Assembly (NCBI GenBank): GCA_903867885.1
Contig: CAIPTD010000111.1
Location: 1-62,364 of the forward strand
Direction: 5' to 3'
DNA length: 62,364 nt
From: an uncultured Ferrovum sp.
Lineage (GTDB): Bacteria; Pseudomonadota; Gammaproteobacteria; Burkholderiales; Ferrovaceae
Part shown: positions 35,739 to 46,674 of the stretch, one piece after another
Layout: each line of letters opens with the position of its first letter
How positions within the stretch are numbered: the first letter of the stretch is position 1
Translations under genes and position numbers: made by a program
Notes under the pieces: generated by a model
Told to the model about the DNA's origin: nothing
The model's input: the letters and a program-made list of their open reading frames with translations, nothing else
Databases searched by the model: none

Positions 35739-36521
35739 ATGACTACAACCGCTACAGCAACAAAAGAGGAAATCCGTCTTCAGGTTGATTCGCTCAACTT
35801 CTACTACGGTAAATATCACGCTCTTAAAAATGTCTCGATGGAGATTCCCACCAATAAGGTCACTGCTTTTATCGGCCCATCTGGATGCGGTAAGAGTACA
35901 TTGCTTCGTACGTTTAACCGCCTGCATGAGCTCTATCCTGAGAACCGAACTACCGGTCGCATTCTCTTAGACGGAACCGATATCCTAGATAGCGGCGTGG
36001 ATGCGACTGCCTTGCGTGCTCGCGTTGGAATGGTGTTCCAAAAGCCCACTCCCTTCCCTATGTCCATTTACGACAACATCGCTTTTGGCGTACGTTTGTA
36101 TGAGAACCTCTCTCATGCAGAGATGGACGAGCGTGTTGAGTGGGCGCTAACCAATGCCGCATTGTGGAATGAAGTAAAAGATAAGCTGCATCAAAACGGA
36201 AACGGCTTATCGGGTGGACAGCAACAACGTTTGTGTATTGCCCGTTGTATCGCCATTAAGCCTGAAGTTATTCTGCTCGATGAGCCTTGCTCGGCATTGG
36301 ACCCCATCTCTACCGCTCGCATTGAAGAACTGGTGCACGAGATGAAGAAAGACTATACCGTTGTGATCGTGACGCACAATATGCAACAGGCCGCCCGTGT
36401 TTCCGATTACACCGCGTATATGTACTTGGGTGAACTGATTGAGCTTGACGATACCAGCAAAATCTTTACCAAGCCTGTTCAAAAAGCTACCGAAGATTAC
36501 ATCACCGGTAAGTTTGGTTAA
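35739..36521 (+). CDS. pstB: Phosphate ABC transporter ATP-binding protein PstB
   Basis: PstB powers phosphate uptake. The 260-residue protein has Walker [10 protein letters not shown] (46-54), the Q-loop [15 protein letters not shown], the ABC signature LSGGQ, and Walker [14 protein letters not shown]. In E. coli and many betaproteobacteria phoU follows directly, completing the signalling complex; here a terminator and then tpiA follow instead. Confidence 0.97.
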   Translation: MTTTATATKEEIRLQVDSLNFYYGKYHALKNVSMEIPTNKVTAFIGPSGCGKSTLLRTFNRLHELYPENRTTGRILLDGTDILDSGVDATALRARVGMVFQKPTPFPMSIYDNIAFGVRLYENLSHAEMDERVEWALTNAALWNEVKDKLHQNGNGLSGGQQQRLCIARCIAIKPEVILLDEPCSALDPISTARIEELVHEMKKDYTVVIVTHNMQQAARVSDYTAYMYLGELIELDDTSKIFTKPVQKATEDYITGKFG

Positions 36522-36592
36522 GCGTTGTTCATCCGCATACGGGAAGCACTAAACAGTTTCTTGGCGATGTAAGTAGTTCATCAGATGACTTT

Positions 36593-36643
36593 GGACGTGA
36601 GGGACTGACGTATGTTAAAAATGTCAGGCTCCACGTCCTTTTT
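36593..36643 (+). terminator. Intrinsic terminator after pstB
   Basis: GGACGTG (36593-36599) pairs with CACGTCC (36632-36638) and, inside it, CTGAC (36605-36609) with GTCAG (36623-36627), followed by five T. It closes the pst operon about 70 bases after pstB and just before tpiA. Confidence 0.75.
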
Positions 36644-36663
36644 CATGCATGAAAGGAATTGTT

Positions 36664-37431
36664 TTGGCTAGAAAACTCATTGTTGGAAATTGGAAACTCA
36701 ACGGAAGCCTGCCAGAAAATCAATCGCTTCTGAAAGCTATGCTATCAGAAACCAGCATCCAGGCACCTAAGCCCTCCCATGTTGAATGGGTGGTGTGCCC
36801 TCCTGCAGTTTATATCTCACAAGCTTCTGATCTTCTAAGCGGCAGTTCAATTGCCCTAGCGGGGCAGGATGTTTCGGATCAAGAGAAGGGTGCGTTTACG
36901 GGTGAAATTTCAGCGAGCATGTTGCTCGAATTCAAATGCCGTTATGTCCTCGTGGGCCACTCTGAACGTAGGCAAAGATTTGCAGAATCTAATGATCTGA
37001 TCGCAGCCAAGGCCTTGGCTGCAATGAAGGCCGGATTGATCCCCATTGTGTGTGTAGGTGAATCGCTGGCTGATCGTGAAAGTGGATCAACATTTACAGT
37101 GCTGTCCTCGCAACTCGATCCCTTGCTCTCATTATTGAATCCCAGGGCGCTAAAGGGTCTTGTGATTGCATATGAGCCAGTATGGGCGATCGGCACAGGC
37201 AGAAACGCAGACGGCAGCACTGCCCAGGAAGCGCATGCCTTCCTTAGAAATAAGCTCGCGCAGGTCGATTTGGCATGTGCGGCAGAGGTTTCTATCCTGT
37301 ATGGGGGTAGCGTGAAAGCAGCGAATGCGTCAGAATATGCGGCTCAAAGTGATGTCGATGGAGTATTGGTCGGCGGTGCTTCCCTCATAATTTCTGAGTT
37401 CCTAAGTATTAGCCAAGCATTTCATGCCTAG
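36664..37431 (+). CDS. tpiA: Triosephosphate isomerase
   Basis: TpiA interconverts dihydroxyacetone phosphate and glyceraldehyde-3-phosphate. The start TTG 36664 gives MARKLIVGNWKLNG, the family N-terminus with the substrate Lys in GNWKLNG, and is preceded by AAGGA at eight bases. The ATG at 36649 would place that ribosome site inside the gene. The 255-residue protein has the catalytic His in VGHSERR and Glu in YEPVWAIGTG, and the phosphate loop GGSVKA. It sits before secG, as in many betaproteobacteria. Confidence 0.96.
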   Translation: MARKLIVGNWKLNGSLPENQSLLKAMLSETSIQAPKPSHVEWVVCPPAVYISQASDLLSGSSIALAGQDVSDQEKGAFTGEISASMLLEFKCRYVLVGHSERRQRFAESNDLIAAKALAAMKAGLIPIVCVGESLADRESGSTFTVLSSQLDPLLSLLNPRALKGLVIAYEPVWAIGTGRNADGSTAQEAHAFLRNKLAQVDLACAAEVSILYGGSVKAANASEYAAQSDVDGVLVGGASLIISEFLSISQAFHA

Positions 37432-37465
37432 GCTGCTTAAACGGGCTCTTTCGGTAGCGTAATGA

Positions 37466-37870
37466 ATGATTGAAAATTTTATTTGGTTAGTGCATGTATT
37501 GGCTGCTGCCGGGGTCATTGGTCTGGTACTGATCCAGCAAGGTAAGGGTGCAGATGTGGGCGCAGCTTTTGGCTCCGGATCTGCGGGTAGCTTGTTTGGA
37601 TCCAGCGGTTCTGCTAATTTTTTAAGCCGATCTACTGCCATACTCGCCTCTGTATTTTTCGTGACTAGCTTGGCGTTATCCTGGTTATCTGCCAATCATG
37701 CGCATGGCGGAAGCGTGATGGAAAAAGCGGGTACATCCATTCCTGCTGACGGGACCAAAACACCTAGTTTAGACTTGCCTCCAGCGGTGGGGGCTTCGCG
37801 CGCACAAGAAATCCCGATTTCATCTGCTCCAACGGGCGTTCCGGTGCCCGCTGGACCAACGAATAAATAA
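37466..37870 (+). CDS. secG: Protein translocase subunit SecG
   Basis: SecG assists the SecYE channel in protein export. The 134-residue protein has two membrane spans (about 4-22 and 50-72) around the conserved loop QQGKGADVGAAFGSGSAGSLFGS region, followed by ANFLSRSTA. The tail past residue 75 is Pro/Ala-rich and longer than in E. coli (110 residues). It is followed by a tRNA-Leu gene, the same secG-tRNA-Leu(GAG) order as in E. coli. Confidence 0.94.
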   Translation: MIENFIWLVHVLAAAGVIGLVLIQQGKGADVGAAFGSGSAGSLFGSSGSANFLSRSTAILASVFFVTSLALSWLSANHAHGGSVMEKAGTSIPADGTKTPSLDLPPAVGASRAQEIPISSAPTGVPVPAGPTNK

Positions 37871-37916
37871 AAGCTTAAATGATTCAGTTTTAAAGTATTT
37901 GTCATCTCAATAACAT

Positions 37917-38001
37917 GCCGATGTGGTGAAATTGGTAGACACGCCGTCTTGAGGGGGCGGTGGCGAAAGCCGTAGCAGTTCGAGTCTGCTCATCGGCACC
38001 A
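37917..38001 (+). tRNA. leuU: tRNA-Leu (GAG)
   Basis: The acceptor stem GCCGATG (37917-37923) pairs with CATCGGC (37991-37997), followed by A and an encoded CCA (37999-38001). The anticodon stem CCGTC/GGCGG encloses TTGAGGG, giving anticodon GAG at 37951-37953, which reads CUC and CUU leucine codons. The long variable arm and the TTCGAGT T-loop fit a class II leucine tRNA of 85 bases. No strong terminator is visible before nuoA. Confidence 0.97.
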
Positions 38002-38132
38002 TATAAACGGGTCTGCGCTTGCGTGGGCTTTTATGATTGATAACCTAAGCCTTGCGGCGCTTGCGCCAAAGGGTGCCTTGATCAGAGCAAATCTGGCGGG
38101 CCCGGGACATACCCGGTCAATGGAAATGAGCC

Positions 38133-38489
38133 ATGCTGCAAAATTATTTTCCGGTATTGCTGTTCATTCTGGTCGGTATTCTGGTGGGAGTTGGCCCTAT
38201 ACTGATCGGTCGGCTCATCGGGCCCCATCGACCTGATGCCGAAAAAAACTCACCCTATGAGTGTGGGTTTGAGGCGTTTGAAGACGCGCGTATGAAATTT
38301 GATGTGCGCTACTACCTAGTTGCCATCCTCTTTATCCTTTTTGATTTAGAAATTGCCTTTCTCTTTCCTTGGGCCGTCGTGTTGAGGGAAATTGGTTGGC
38401 CAGGCTTTATCGCGATGTTGATATTCCTTGGGATACTTGTAGTGGGTTTCATTTATGAATGGATGAAGGGCGCACTCGAGTGGGAGTAA
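38133..38489 (+). CDS. nuoA: NADH dehydrogenase I subunit A
   Basis: NuoA is a membrane subunit near the quinone site of complex I. The 118-residue protein has three membrane spans and the conserved loop [23 protein letters not shown] region between spans one and two. It opens a run of fourteen nuo genes with short gaps. The ATG at 38133 follows a modest GGAAA. Confidence 0.96.
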   Translation: MLQNYFPVLLFILVGILVGVGPILIGRLIGPHRPDAEKNSPYECGFEAFEDARMKFDVRYYLVAILFILFDLEIAFLFPWAVVLREIGWPGFIAMLIFLGILVVGFIYEWMKGALEWE

Positions 38490-38531
38490 TCCCCCCGCAT
38501 TAATGATGAGCTGCAACGAATTGGAGACACC

Positions 38532-39014
38532 ATGTCGATTGAAGGCGTAATGAGCGAAGGCTTCGTCACGGCGAAGCTAGACGCAGTAATCAACTGGACG
38601 CGCACAGGTTCTTTGTGGCCCATGACCTTTGGTTTAGCTTGTTGTGCAGTGGAAATGATGCAGGCTGGAGCGGCGCGCTATGATTTAGACCGCTTTGGTA
38701 TTGTGTTTCGGCCTAGTCCTCGTCAGTCTGATCTTATGATCGTTGCAGGAACACTATGCAACAAAATGGCCCCGGCATTACGCAAGGTGTATGACCAGAT
38801 GGCTGAACCCCGATGGGTGATTTCGATGGGTAGCTGCGCTAATGGCGGAGGTTACTATCACTACAGTTATTCAGTTGTGCGTGGTTGCGATCGGATCGTT
38901 CCTGTGGATGTTTATGTACCTGGCTGCCCACCTACAGCAGAAGCACTGCTATACGGCATTATCCAGTTACAAAAAAAAATCCGCCGTACCAATACCATCG
39001 CACGGGCTGCCTAA
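38532..39014 (+). CDS. nuoB: NADH dehydrogenase I subunit B
   Basis: NuoB holds the terminal cluster N2 that reduces quinone. The 160-residue protein has the ligands CC in [10 protein letters not shown], the third Cys in [12 protein letters not shown] and the fourth in [15 protein letters not shown] precedes the ATG. It is three bases before nuoC. Confidence 0.97.
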   Translation: MSIEGVMSEGFVTAKLDAVINWTRTGSLWPMTFGLACCAVEMMQAGAARYDLDRFGIVFRPSPRQSDLMIVAGTLCNKMAPALRKVYDQMAEPRWVISMGSCANGGGYYHYSYSVVRGCDRIVPVDVYVPGCPPTAEALLYGIIQLQKKIRRTNTIARAA

Positions 39015-39017
39015 AAT

Positions 39018-39620
39018 ATGTCAGATCAAAATGAGCAACTTCTCATCGAGATTCAAGAGGCTATCCCTGGGATTGACTGTCAGCTTTCCATTCAGCATGG
39101 TGAACTGAATATCAAGGCCAAATCGCAAGATTGGATTCGGCTCGCTACGACCCTGCGTGACCATCCCAACCTTCACTTTGAACAGCTCATTGATCTGTGT
39201 GGGGTCGATTGGTCTGAATATGCAGGGCATTCCTCTGATTCTCCTCGCTACGGTGTGGTGGTGCATTTATTGTCGATCAAAAACAATCAACGCCTGCGCC
39301 TCAAGGCATTCTGTCAGGACAATGACTACCCCATGATGCAGTCTTTGGTTGACGTTTGGCCCAATGCCAATTGGTACGAACGCGAAGCCTTTGATGTAAT
39401 GGGTATCGTTTTTGACGGTCACCCAGACCTTCGTCGCATCCTTACAGATTATGGATTTGTGGGCCATCCTTTCCGCAAAGATTTTCCCATCTCGGGCCAT
39501 GTCGAGATGCGCTACGACGCAGAGCAGCAGCGCGTTATTTACCAACCCGTCAGTATTGAACCTCGCAATAATGTGCCTCGCATCGTCCGCGAAGAGCATT
39601 ACGGCGACACTCAGGTCTAA
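39018..39620 (+). CDS. nuoC: NADH dehydrogenase I subunit C
   Basis: NuoC is the 30-kDa peripheral-arm subunit. The 200-residue protein has the family stretch [29 protein letters not shown] region and HPFRKDFP. It is separate from nuoD, as usual outside the gammaproteobacteria where the two are fused. It ends eight bases before nuoD. Confidence 0.96.
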   Translation: MSDQNEQLLIEIQEAIPGIDCQLSIQHGELNIKAKSQDWIRLATTLRDHPNLHFEQLIDLCGVDWSEYAGHSSDSPRYGVVVHLLSIKNNQRLRLKAFCQDNDYPMMQSLVDVWPNANWYEREAFDVMGIVFDGHPDLRRILTDYGFVGHPFRKDFPISGHVEMRYDAEQQRVIYQPVSIEPRNNVPRIVREEHYGDTQV

Positions 39621-39628
39621 GGCGACGT

Positions 39629-40882
39629 ATGGCAGAGATTAGAAACTACACGATGAATTTTGGGCCACAGCACCCTGCGGCTCACGGTGTATTGCGCTTG
39701 GTTTTAGAATTAGATGGTGAAGTGATCGAGCGGGCAGACCCGCATATCGGCTTGCTCCATCGCGGCACGGAAAAGCTAGCCGAACAACGCACTTTCTTGC
39801 AGTCAGTGCCTTACATGGATCGTCTCGATTATGTTTCGATGATGTGTAATGAGCACGGTTATGTGATGTCAATCGAGAAGTTACTCGGCGTGGATGTGCC
39901 CATTCGTGCGCGATACATTCGTGTCATGTTTGATGAAATTACCCGTATCCTGAATCATTTGTTGTGGTTGGGTGCGCACGCGCTCGACGTGGGGGCAATG
40001 ACCGTTTTCTTGTATGCCTTCCGCGAACGCGAAGATTTGATGGACTGCTATGAGACCGTATCAGGTGCGCGCTTACATGCGGCTTACTACCGTCCGGGTG
40101 GGGTATACCGGGATCTTCCCGATAGCATGCCCAAGCACTTGCAATTCAAGAAAAGCAACGAAGGCAAATTGAGTAGCTTAAACGCCAATCGCGAAGGCTC
40201 CTTACTCGACTTCATTGAAGACTTTACAAACCGATTTCCCGGTTATGTGGATGAGTACGAAACTTTACTGACCGATAACCGCATCTGGAAACAAAGAACG
40301 GTAGGGATTGGGGTAGTCTCACCTGAGCGCGCAATGGCATTAGGATTTACAGGGCCGATGCTGCGTGGGTCTGGAGTGGAGTGGGACTTGCGTAAGAAAC
40401 AACCCTATGAAGTCTACGATAAGCTCGATTTCCAGATTCCGATTGGTTTAAATGGCGATTGTTACGATCGTTACCTGGTGCGGATTGAAGAATTTCGTCA
40501 ATCCAACCACATTATTCGTCAGTGCATTGAGTGGCTTCGAAAAAATCCTGGACCGGTGATGAGTGACAACCACAAATTCACCCCTCCTGCTCGTGAATCC
40601 ATGAAAGGTAATATGGAATCGCTGATTCACCATTTTAAATTATTCACCGAAGGTTTTCATGTGCCGCCCGGCGAAGCCTATGCCGCCGTTGAGGCGCCCA
40701 AAGGTGAGTTTGGGGTTTATTTGATTTCCGATGGGGCGAACAAACCGTATCGCTTAAAAATTCGTGCACCTGGATTTCCGCATTTGGCTGCACTAGATGA
40801 AATGTCACGAGGCCATATGATTGCTGATGTCGTCGCAATCATTGGCACGCAAGATATCGTTTTTGGGGAAATTGACCGCTAA
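39629..40882 (+). CDS. nuoD: NADH dehydrogenase I subunit D
   Basis: NuoD, the 49-kDa subunit, forms the quinone pocket with NuoB. The 417-residue protein begins with [20 protein letters not shown] and contains the quinone-site His and Tyr region [12 protein letters not shown]. Its mitochondrial counterpart is the substrate of NDUFAF7, whose relative lies at 4608-5822 in this window. One base separates its stop from the nuoE start. Confidence 0.97.
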   Translation: MAEIRNYTMNFGPQHPAAHGVLRLVLELDGEVIERADPHIGLLHRGTEKLAEQRTFLQSVPYMDRLDYVSMMCNEHGYVMSIEKLLGVDVPIRARYIRVMFDEITRILNHLLWLGAHALDVGAMTVFLYAFREREDLMDCYETVSGARLHAAYYRPGGVYRDLPDSMPKHLQFKKSNEGKLSSLNANREGSLLDFIEDFTNRFPGYVDEYETLLTDNRIWKQRTVGIGVVSPERAMALGFTGPMLRGSGVEWDLRKKQPYEVYDKLDFQIPIGLNGDCYDRYLVRIEEFRQSNHIIRQCIEWLRKNPGPVMSDNHKFTPPARESMKGNMESLIHHFKLFTEGFHVPPGEAYAAVEAPKGEFGVYLISDGANKPYRLKIRAPGFPHLAALDEMSRGHMIADVVAIIGTQDIVFGEIDR

Positions 40883-40883
40883 T

Positions 40884-41357
40884 ATGCTCAGTCAACATGC
40901 AAAAAGCCTCATCGATCATGAGGTCACCAAATACCCAGCAGACCGTAAGCAATCTGCTGTGATCGCAGCTTTGGCCATCGCACAGGATGAACACGGCTGG
41001 TTGTCGCCCGAGGTCATGCAGGCTGTAGCTGAGTACCTGGAGATGGCTCCCATGGCGGTCTATGAGGTGGCATCGTTCTATGAGATGTTTAACATCAAAC
41101 CCATGGGGCGGCATAAATTAACCTTGTGCACGAATTTGCCATGCGCGTTGTCGGGTGCTCTCGATACCCAGAAATATTTAATGGATAAACTGGGCATTGG
41201 CTTTAACGAAGTCACACCGGATGGTCGCTTTAGCCTTAAGGAAGGCCAGTGTTTTGGTGCATGTGGTGATGCCCCAGTGTTACTGGTAAACAACAAAGCG
41301 ATCCATTGCAAAATGACGATTGCCGACGTGGATAAATTGCTAGAGGATCTCAAATGA
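40884..41357 (+). CDS. nuoE: NADH dehydrogenase I subunit E
   Basis: NuoE carries the off-pathway 2Fe-2S cluster N1a. From ATG 40884 it has 157 residues, with ligands in [10 protein letters not shown] and [14 protein letters not shown]. An open frame reaching back to 40821 overlaps nuoD and is ignored. Its stop overlaps the nuoF start (ATGA). Confidence 0.96.
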   Translation: MLSQHAKSLIDHEVTKYPADRKQSAVIAALAIAQDEHGWLSPEVMQAVAEYLEMAPMAVYEVASFYEMFNIKPMGRHKLTLCTNLPCALSGALDTQKYLMDKLGIGFNEVTPDGRFSLKEGQCFGACGDAPVLLVNNKAIHCKMTIADVDKLLEDLK

Positions 41358-42655
41358 ACAATCAAGCAATCATGGGTGGCCTTGATGGCGATCGCACTTG
41401 GCGATTGGCGGACTACGTGCAACGTGGCGGTTACGAAGCGCTGCGTAAAATTTTGACCAAACCAATGACGCCTGATGAAGTCGTTGCAGAGGTGAAATTA
41501 TCTGGTCTGCGCGGTCGTGGAGGTGCGGGTTTTCCAACCGGAGTGAAGTGGGGCTTTATGCCCAAAAATTACTCGGGCGATAAATATGTGGTGTGTAACT
41601 CAGATGAAGGTGAACCCGGAACCTTCAAAGACCGGGACATTCTCAGATACAACCCGCATGCCTTGATTGAAGGCATGATTATTGGCGCATACGCCATGGG
41701 TGCAAAAGCCGGATATAACTATATTCACGGCGAAATTTGGTCTGTCTATGAACGCTGTGAAGAAGCCATCGAAGAAGCCCGCGCAGCGGGCTATCTGGGC
41801 AACAACATTATGGGTTCAGGCTTTGATTTCCAGTTGTACAACGCCCACGGTTACGGGGCATACATTTGTGGTGAAGAGACTGCCTTGCTCGAATCCCTGG
41901 AAGGCAAAAAAGGACAACCACGTTTTAAGCCACCCTTCCCTGCGAGTTTTGGTTTATACGGTAAACCCACCACCATCAATAACACCGAGACCTTTGCATC
42001 CGTGCCTTATATTATTCGTGAAGGCGGTCAGCATTTCCTGGAAATCGGCAAGCCTAATAATGGTGGTTGCAAACTGTTTTCAGTTTCTGGGCATGTTGAG
42101 TGCCCGGGTAATTTTGAAATACCGTTGGGAACCCCCTTTTCGGAATTGCTGGAAATGGCAGGCGGTATGCGCGGCGGCAAGAAATTAAAGGCTGTGATTC
42201 CTGGAGGTTCATCGGCTCCCGTACTGCCCGCAGAAATCATCATGAATACCAATATGGATTATGACTCCATCGCCAAAGCCGGTTCGATGCTGGGTTCTGG
42301 TGCGGTCATCGTGATGGATGAAACGGTGTGTATGGTCAAGGCTCTAGAGCGTTTATCCTATTTCTATCACGAAGAGTCCTGTGGCCAATGTACGCCTTGC
42401 CGTGAAGGGACCGGATGGCTCTATCGCGTGATTCATCGCATTGAACACGGTCAAGGTCGTCCAGAGGATTTGGACTTATTGCTGAATGTGTCCGACAACA
42501 TTTCTGGCCGTACTATTTGCGCGCTCGGCGATGCTGCAGCGATGCCCGTGAAGAGTTTTGTGACGCATTTTCGCGCTGAGTTCGAGTACCACATTCAGCA
42601 TAAACGCTGCCTGGTGGGATCCGGCGCCGCACATAACCACGCAGAGGCCGCTTAA
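41354..42655 (+). CDS. nuoF: NADH dehydrogenase I subunit F
   Basis: NuoF oxidises NADH through FMN and cluster N3. The 433-residue protein has the NADH/FMN loops [15 protein letters not shown] and [13 protein letters not shown], and the cluster motif [14 protein letters not shown] with a fourth Cys in TICALGD. It is coupled to nuoE by a four-base overlap and precedes nuoG by three bases. Confidence 0.97.
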   Translation: MNNQAIMGGLDGDRTWRLADYVQRGGYEALRKILTKPMTPDEVVAEVKLSGLRGRGGAGFPTGVKWGFMPKNYSGDKYVVCNSDEGEPGTFKDRDILRYNPHALIEGMIIGAYAMGAKAGYNYIHGEIWSVYERCEEAIEEARAAGYLGNNIMGSGFDFQLYNAHGYGAYICGEETALLESLEGKKGQPRFKPPFPASFGLYGKPTTINNTETFASVPYIIREGGQHFLEIGKPNNGGCKLFSVSGHVECPGNFEIPLGTPFSELLEMAGGMRGGKKLKAVIPGGSSAPVLPAEIIMNTNMDYDSIAKAGSMLGSGAVIVMDETVCMVKALERLSYFYHEESCGQCTPCREGTGWLYRVIHRIEHGQGRPEDLDLLLNVSDNISGRTICALGDAAAMPVKSFVTHFRAEFEYHIQHKRCLVGSGAAHNHAEAA

Positions 42656-42658
42656 ATC

Positions 42659-45055
42659 ATGGCCTTGTTGAATATTGAAATCGACGGACAGCCAACACAG
42701 ATTGAATCTGGACGTACCGTGATGGACGCTGCCCGTCAGCTTAATATTGCGATTCCTCATTTCTGTTACCACAACAAATTATCCATCGCTGCGAACTGCC
42801 GTATGTGTTTGGTGCAGGTAGAAAAAGCGCCAAAACCCTTACCGGCATGTGCAACTCCCGTGTCTGAAGGGATGAAGGTCTTTACCCACTCAGAGTTCGC
42901 GGTGAAATCGCAAAAAGCGGTCATGGAGTTTCTCCTCGTCAACCACCCGCTAGACTGCCCAATTTGTGATCAAGGCGGCGAATGCCAATTGCAAGATCTG
43001 GCAGTGGGTTATGGGGGAAGTGATTCGCGTTTTCAAGAAGATAAGCGTGTGGTGGCCAATAAAGATCTGGGCCCCCTGATCTCAACCGACATGACCCGAT
43101 GCATCCACTGCACCCGCTGCGTCCGATATGGCGAAGAGATTGCAGGCATGATGGAATTAGGCATGGGGGGGCGAGGAGAGCATTCAGAGATAATGGCCTT
43201 TATGGGTCAAACAGTTGATTCCGAAGTCTCCGGAAACGCAATCGATCTATGCCCGGTGGGCGCGTTGACCAGTAAGCCCTTCCGTTTTTCGGCGCGAACA
43301 TGGGAACTGCGTCGCAACCGTTCTATTAGCCCGCACTGCAGCCTGGGTTCTAATTTGGTGGTTCAATCCAAAGCAGATCGCGTGATGCGCGTGCTGCCCG
43401 GGATCAACGAAGAATTAAATGAATGTTGGTTGTCGGATAAAGATCGTTTTTCCTACGAAGCACTGGGTGCCGAAGATCGTGCCCAGAAACCGATGATCAA
43501 ACGTAATGGCCAGTGGAACGAAAGTACCTGGCAAGATGCACTAGACTTTGCAGTTGAGGGCTTGCGTCAAGCTTTGCACTCTGCGGCAGGCCCGGATGCG
43601 ATCGCCGCGTTGGCAAGCCCGCATCAGACATTAGAAGAACTCTATTTGCTTCAGGCCTTGGTGCGCGGTCTGGGTAGCGGTAACGTTGACCATCGCTTAA
43701 ACCAAACCGACTTCCGTCTGGATTCTTCTTTGCAAGGTGCGCCTTGGTTAGGCATGTCGGTTGCACAGCTATCGCAACTGAACGCGAGTGTATTGATCGG
43801 TTCTAGTGTGCGTAAAGATCATCCATTAATTGCGGTTCGTTTGCGTCAAGCCGTCCGTAAAGGTTCAAAGTTGCACGTGATTCATATTGCTGATGATGAT
43901 TTGGCAATGAAGAAAGCCGCGTCATTATTTGTAAAACCTTCTGAGATGCCTAAGGCCTTGGCAGAAGTTCTAGTGGCTGCTGCCCAGCAACTCGGAACGC
44001 GCCTCCCTGCATCATTCGGTATAGAACATGTCCAAGCCTCTGCAGAAGCGCAAGCGATTGCAGCAAGCTTGATCGCAGGTGAGCATACAGCGGTGATGCT
44101 GGGGAATTTTGCGCAGCACCATCCTGAGTTCAGCCAATTGTATGTACTCGGTGAAGAGCTTGCGCGCCTCACCCTTTCTACCTTCGGTGTCATTGGCGAA
44201 GCAGCAAATAGTGTGGGCGCAAATATCGCAGGAGCGGTACCTTGCCATGGCCCTTTTGGTGCAGAAGCGATTCATGGTAAGCCTGCGAGTGAATTGATTG
44301 CGCACGGACGCCAGGCCTATATTTTATTGGGTACCGAGCCCGATCTGGATTCTGCCAATGGAGCCGCTGCCCGCTTGGCGATGCGCGAAGCACAGTGTGT
44401 GATTGCAATGACCAGCTTTACTTCGCAGGTGATGGAGTATGCAGATGTGATTCTGCCCATCGCCCCATTTAGCGAAACAGCCGGCAGTTATGTCAATACC
44501 GAAGGGCGCCTTCAGTCATTTACTGCAGCAGTTAAACCGCTAGGTGAGTCCCGTCCTGCTTGGAAGGTATTGCGCGTGCTGGCCAATCTGTTCGCACTTC
44601 CAGGTTTTGACTTTGAGGATATGGATGGGCTTCGTCATTCGATGGGTGGCAATCTAGTGGAGCGTTGTCGGCGTTTTGCATTTAATCCCCTCACTGCGCA
44701 TCACACCGAAGTATTGCCGCCGGTACCTAACGGTCTGATGCCTGGCCATTATCTGGAACGTGCAACAGAAACGCCCATTTATCGAGCCGATGCGGTGGTC
44801 CGCCGTTCCCCCTCATTGCAGATTCGTACTGATGCTTGGAAAGCAAGTGTGGTCATGCATCCTGATACAGCCAAGTCTTTGCATGTGCAAGCCGGAGAGC
44901 AAGTTCGCGTTAAACATCTTGATACCTTTACCGATCTTCCTGTGATGACAGATGCAGGGCTGGTGATGGGGGTCGCGCGCATTCCTGCCGCATGGCCTGC
45001 AACTTCTTCTCTTGGCGTGACCTCAGGCGCCGTTACTATTGAGCGTTTAGTTTAA
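42659..45055 (+). CDS. nuoG: NADH dehydrogenase I subunit G
   Basis: NuoG is the largest peripheral subunit. The 798-residue protein starts with a 2Fe-2S ferredoxin-like domain (CRMCLVQVE), then the His-Cys3 cluster motif CPICDQGGECQLQD, two further cysteine sets in RCIHCTRCVRYGEE and LCPVGALTSK, and a molybdopterin-oxidoreductase-like domain that in this family has lost its cofactor. It ends before nuoH. Confidence 0.97.
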   Translation: MALLNIEIDGQPTQIESGRTVMDAARQLNIAIPHFCYHNKLSIAANCRMCLVQVEKAPKPLPACATPVSEGMKVFTHSEFAVKSQKAVMEFLLVNHPLDCPICDQGGECQLQDLAVGYGGSDSRFQEDKRVVANKDLGPLISTDMTRCIHCTRCVRYGEEIAGMMELGMGGRGEHSEIMAFMGQTVDSEVSGNAIDLCPVGALTSKPFRFSARTWELRRNRSISPHCSLGSNLVVQSKADRVMRVLPGINEELNECWLSDKDRFSYEALGAEDRAQKPMIKRNGQWNESTWQDALDFAVEGLRQALHSAAGPDAIAALASPHQTLEELYLLQALVRGLGSGNVDHRLNQTDFRLDSSLQGAPWLGMSVAQLSQLNASVLIGSSVRKDHPLIAVRLRQAVRKGSKLHVIHIADDDLAMKKAASLFVKPSEMPKALAEVLVAAAQQLGTRLPASFGIEHVQASAEAQAIAASLIAGEHTAVMLGNFAQHHPEFSQLYVLGEELARLTLSTFGVIGEAANSVGANIAGAVPCHGPFGAEAIHGKPASELIAHGRQAYILLGTEPDLDSANGAAARLAMREAQCVIAMTSFTSQVMEYADVILPIAPFSETAGSYVNTEGRLQSFTAAVKPLGESRPAWKVLRVLANLFALPGFDFEDMDGLRHSMGGNLVERCRRFAFNPLTAHHTEVLPPVPNGLMPGHYLERATETPIYRADAVVRRSPSLQIRTDAWKASVVMHPDTAKSLHVQAGEQVRVKHLDTFTDLPVMTDAGLVMGVARIPAAWPATSSLGVTSGAVTIERLV

Positions 45056-45094
45056 TGCGCAACTTTGACCAATCTTTCTTGGAGTGCGCTCGTT

Positions 45095-46135
45095 ATGGCT
45101 GAGATACAGGCGTTTTTTGGCCCTGCCTGGCCCTTGGTTTGGGCTTTATTTCGCATTGTTTTAATTGTTCTACCCTTGCTTGGTGCGGTGGCTTACCTCA
45201 CCCTGGCCGAACGTAAAGTGATTGGCTACATGCAGGTGAGAAACGGTCCTAATCGAGTGGGACCGATGGGTTTGCTGCAACCCATCGCCGATGCATTGAA
45301 GTTGATGACCAAAGAAATTGTGGTTCCAAGTGATGCAAACAGCTTCTTGTTTGTATTGGCCCCTGTTCTAATCATCATGCCCGCGATGGCCGCCTGGTCA
45401 GTCTTGCCTTTCTCGCCCGAGCTGGTATTGGCCAACGTTGACGCTGGTTTACTCTTCATCATGGCGATCACTTCCATGGGGGTATATGGTGTGGTGGTAG
45501 CAGGGTGGGCTTCAAACTCTAAATATGCTTTCTTGGGTGCAATGCGGTCTGCAGCCCAAATTGTGGCTTATGAAATTGCGATGGGCTTTGCTCTGGTTGG
45601 GGTTTTGGTCATGTCACACAGCCTCAATCTTGTCGAAATCGTTCATCAACAAGAAGGTATGCTAGGTTTCCTTCAATGGAACTGGGTGCCCTTATTTCCT
45701 TTATTCGTGGTGTACTTCATCTCGGGCCTGGCAGAGACCAATCGCGCCCCATTTGACGTTGCCGAAGGGGAATCCGAAATCGTTGCCGGATTTCATGTGG
45801 AATACTCTGGCATGACGTTTGCAGTGTTTTTCCTGGCCGAATACGCCAATATGATTTTGATCTCTGCCTTAACCAGTATCTTGTTCTTAGGCGGGTGGCT
45901 TGCACCGTTTTCCTTCCTGCCTTCAGGCATGATATGGCTGCTTCTCAAGACGGCGTGTGTGCTGTTCTTGTTTTTGTGGTGCCGCGCTACTTTTCCTCGT
46001 TACCGTTACGACCAAATTATGCGTTTGGGTTGGAAAGTACTGATTCCGGTTTCACTGGTCTGGTTGCTTGTGGTTGCCCTACTCATGCAAGCACCCCTTC
46101 GCCAACTCCCGATTATCCAAATCTGGTTCCACTAA
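45095..46135 (+). CDS. nuoH: NADH dehydrogenase I subunit H
   Basis: NuoH forms part of the quinone chamber in the membrane. From ATG 45095, preceded by GGAG, it has 346 residues; an open frame from TTG 45065 adds ten residues but has no ribosome site. It has about eight membrane spans with [32 protein letters not shown] and the acidic loop [20 protein letters not shown], which bear conserved charged residues of proton coupling. Confidence 0.95.
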   Translation: MAEIQAFFGPAWPLVWALFRIVLIVLPLLGAVAYLTLAERKVIGYMQVRNGPNRVGPMGLLQPIADALKLMTKEIVVPSDANSFLFVLAPVLIIMPAMAAWSVLPFSPELVLANVDAGLLFIMAITSMGVYGVVVAGWASNSKYAFLGAMRSAAQIVAYEIAMGFALVGVLVMSHSLNLVEIVHQQEGMLGFLQWNWVPLFPLFVVYFISGLAETNRAPFDVAEGESEIVAGFHVEYSGMTFAVFFLAEYANMILISALTSILFLGGWLAPFSFLPSGMIWLLLKTACVLFLFLWCRATFPRYRYDQIMRLGWKVLIPVSLVWLLVVALLMQAPLRQLPIIQIWFH

Positions 46136-46145
46136 GGACATATCC

Positions 46146-46634
46146 ATGGGTGCCATTAAAGAATTTATTGGAAGCTTAATGCTGAGTGAGTTGCTGAAGG
46201 GTATGCAACTGACTGGTAAAAACTTTTTCGCTCGAAAGATCACCATTCAATATCCCGAAGAAAAAACACCACAGTCTCCTCGCTTTCGTGGATTACACGC
46301 CCTGCGTCGCTACCCCAATGGTGAAGAGCGCTGCATCGCATGCAAATTGTGTGAAGCCGTGTGCCCGGCACTCGCTATCACAATCGAATCCGAAAAACGC
46401 GCAGATGGTTCGCGTCGCACTACACGCTACGACATTGATCTGACCAAATGCATTTTTTGCGGATTCTGCGAAGAATCCTGTCCAGTGGACTCCATTGTGG
46501 AGACTCGCCATTTTGAATACCACGGTGAAAAGCGGGGTGATCTGTACTATACCAAGCCTATGCTTTTGGCTGTGGGCGATAAACTTGAAGAGCAAATAGC
46601 GCGCGATCGTGCATCTGATGCTGCTTACCGTTGA
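46146..46634 (+). CDS. nuoI: NADH dehydrogenase I subunit I
   Basis: NuoI holds the two 4Fe-4S clusters N6a and N6b. The 162-residue protein from ATG 46146 has [12 protein letters not shown] and [18 protein letters not shown], each giving three Cys in series plus one in the partner motif. The longer frame from 46068 lies inside nuoH and is not used. Confidence 0.96.
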   Translation: MGAIKEFIGSLMLSELLKGMQLTGKNFFARKITIQYPEEKTPQSPRFRGLHALRRYPNGEERCIACKLCEAVCPALAITIESEKRADGSRRTTRYDIDLTKCIFCGFCEESCPVDSIVETRHFEYHGEKRGDLYYTKPMLLAVGDKLEEQIARDRASDAAYR

Positions 46635-46674
46635 TCGCTGTATCTCAGAAGAAAAACCGGAGAGCTGAACCCTG

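Noticed and set aside
38002-38132. Terminator or small RNA between tRNA-Leu and nuoA
   Set aside because: Only short weak stems (for example CCGGG/CCCGG) without T runs were found.
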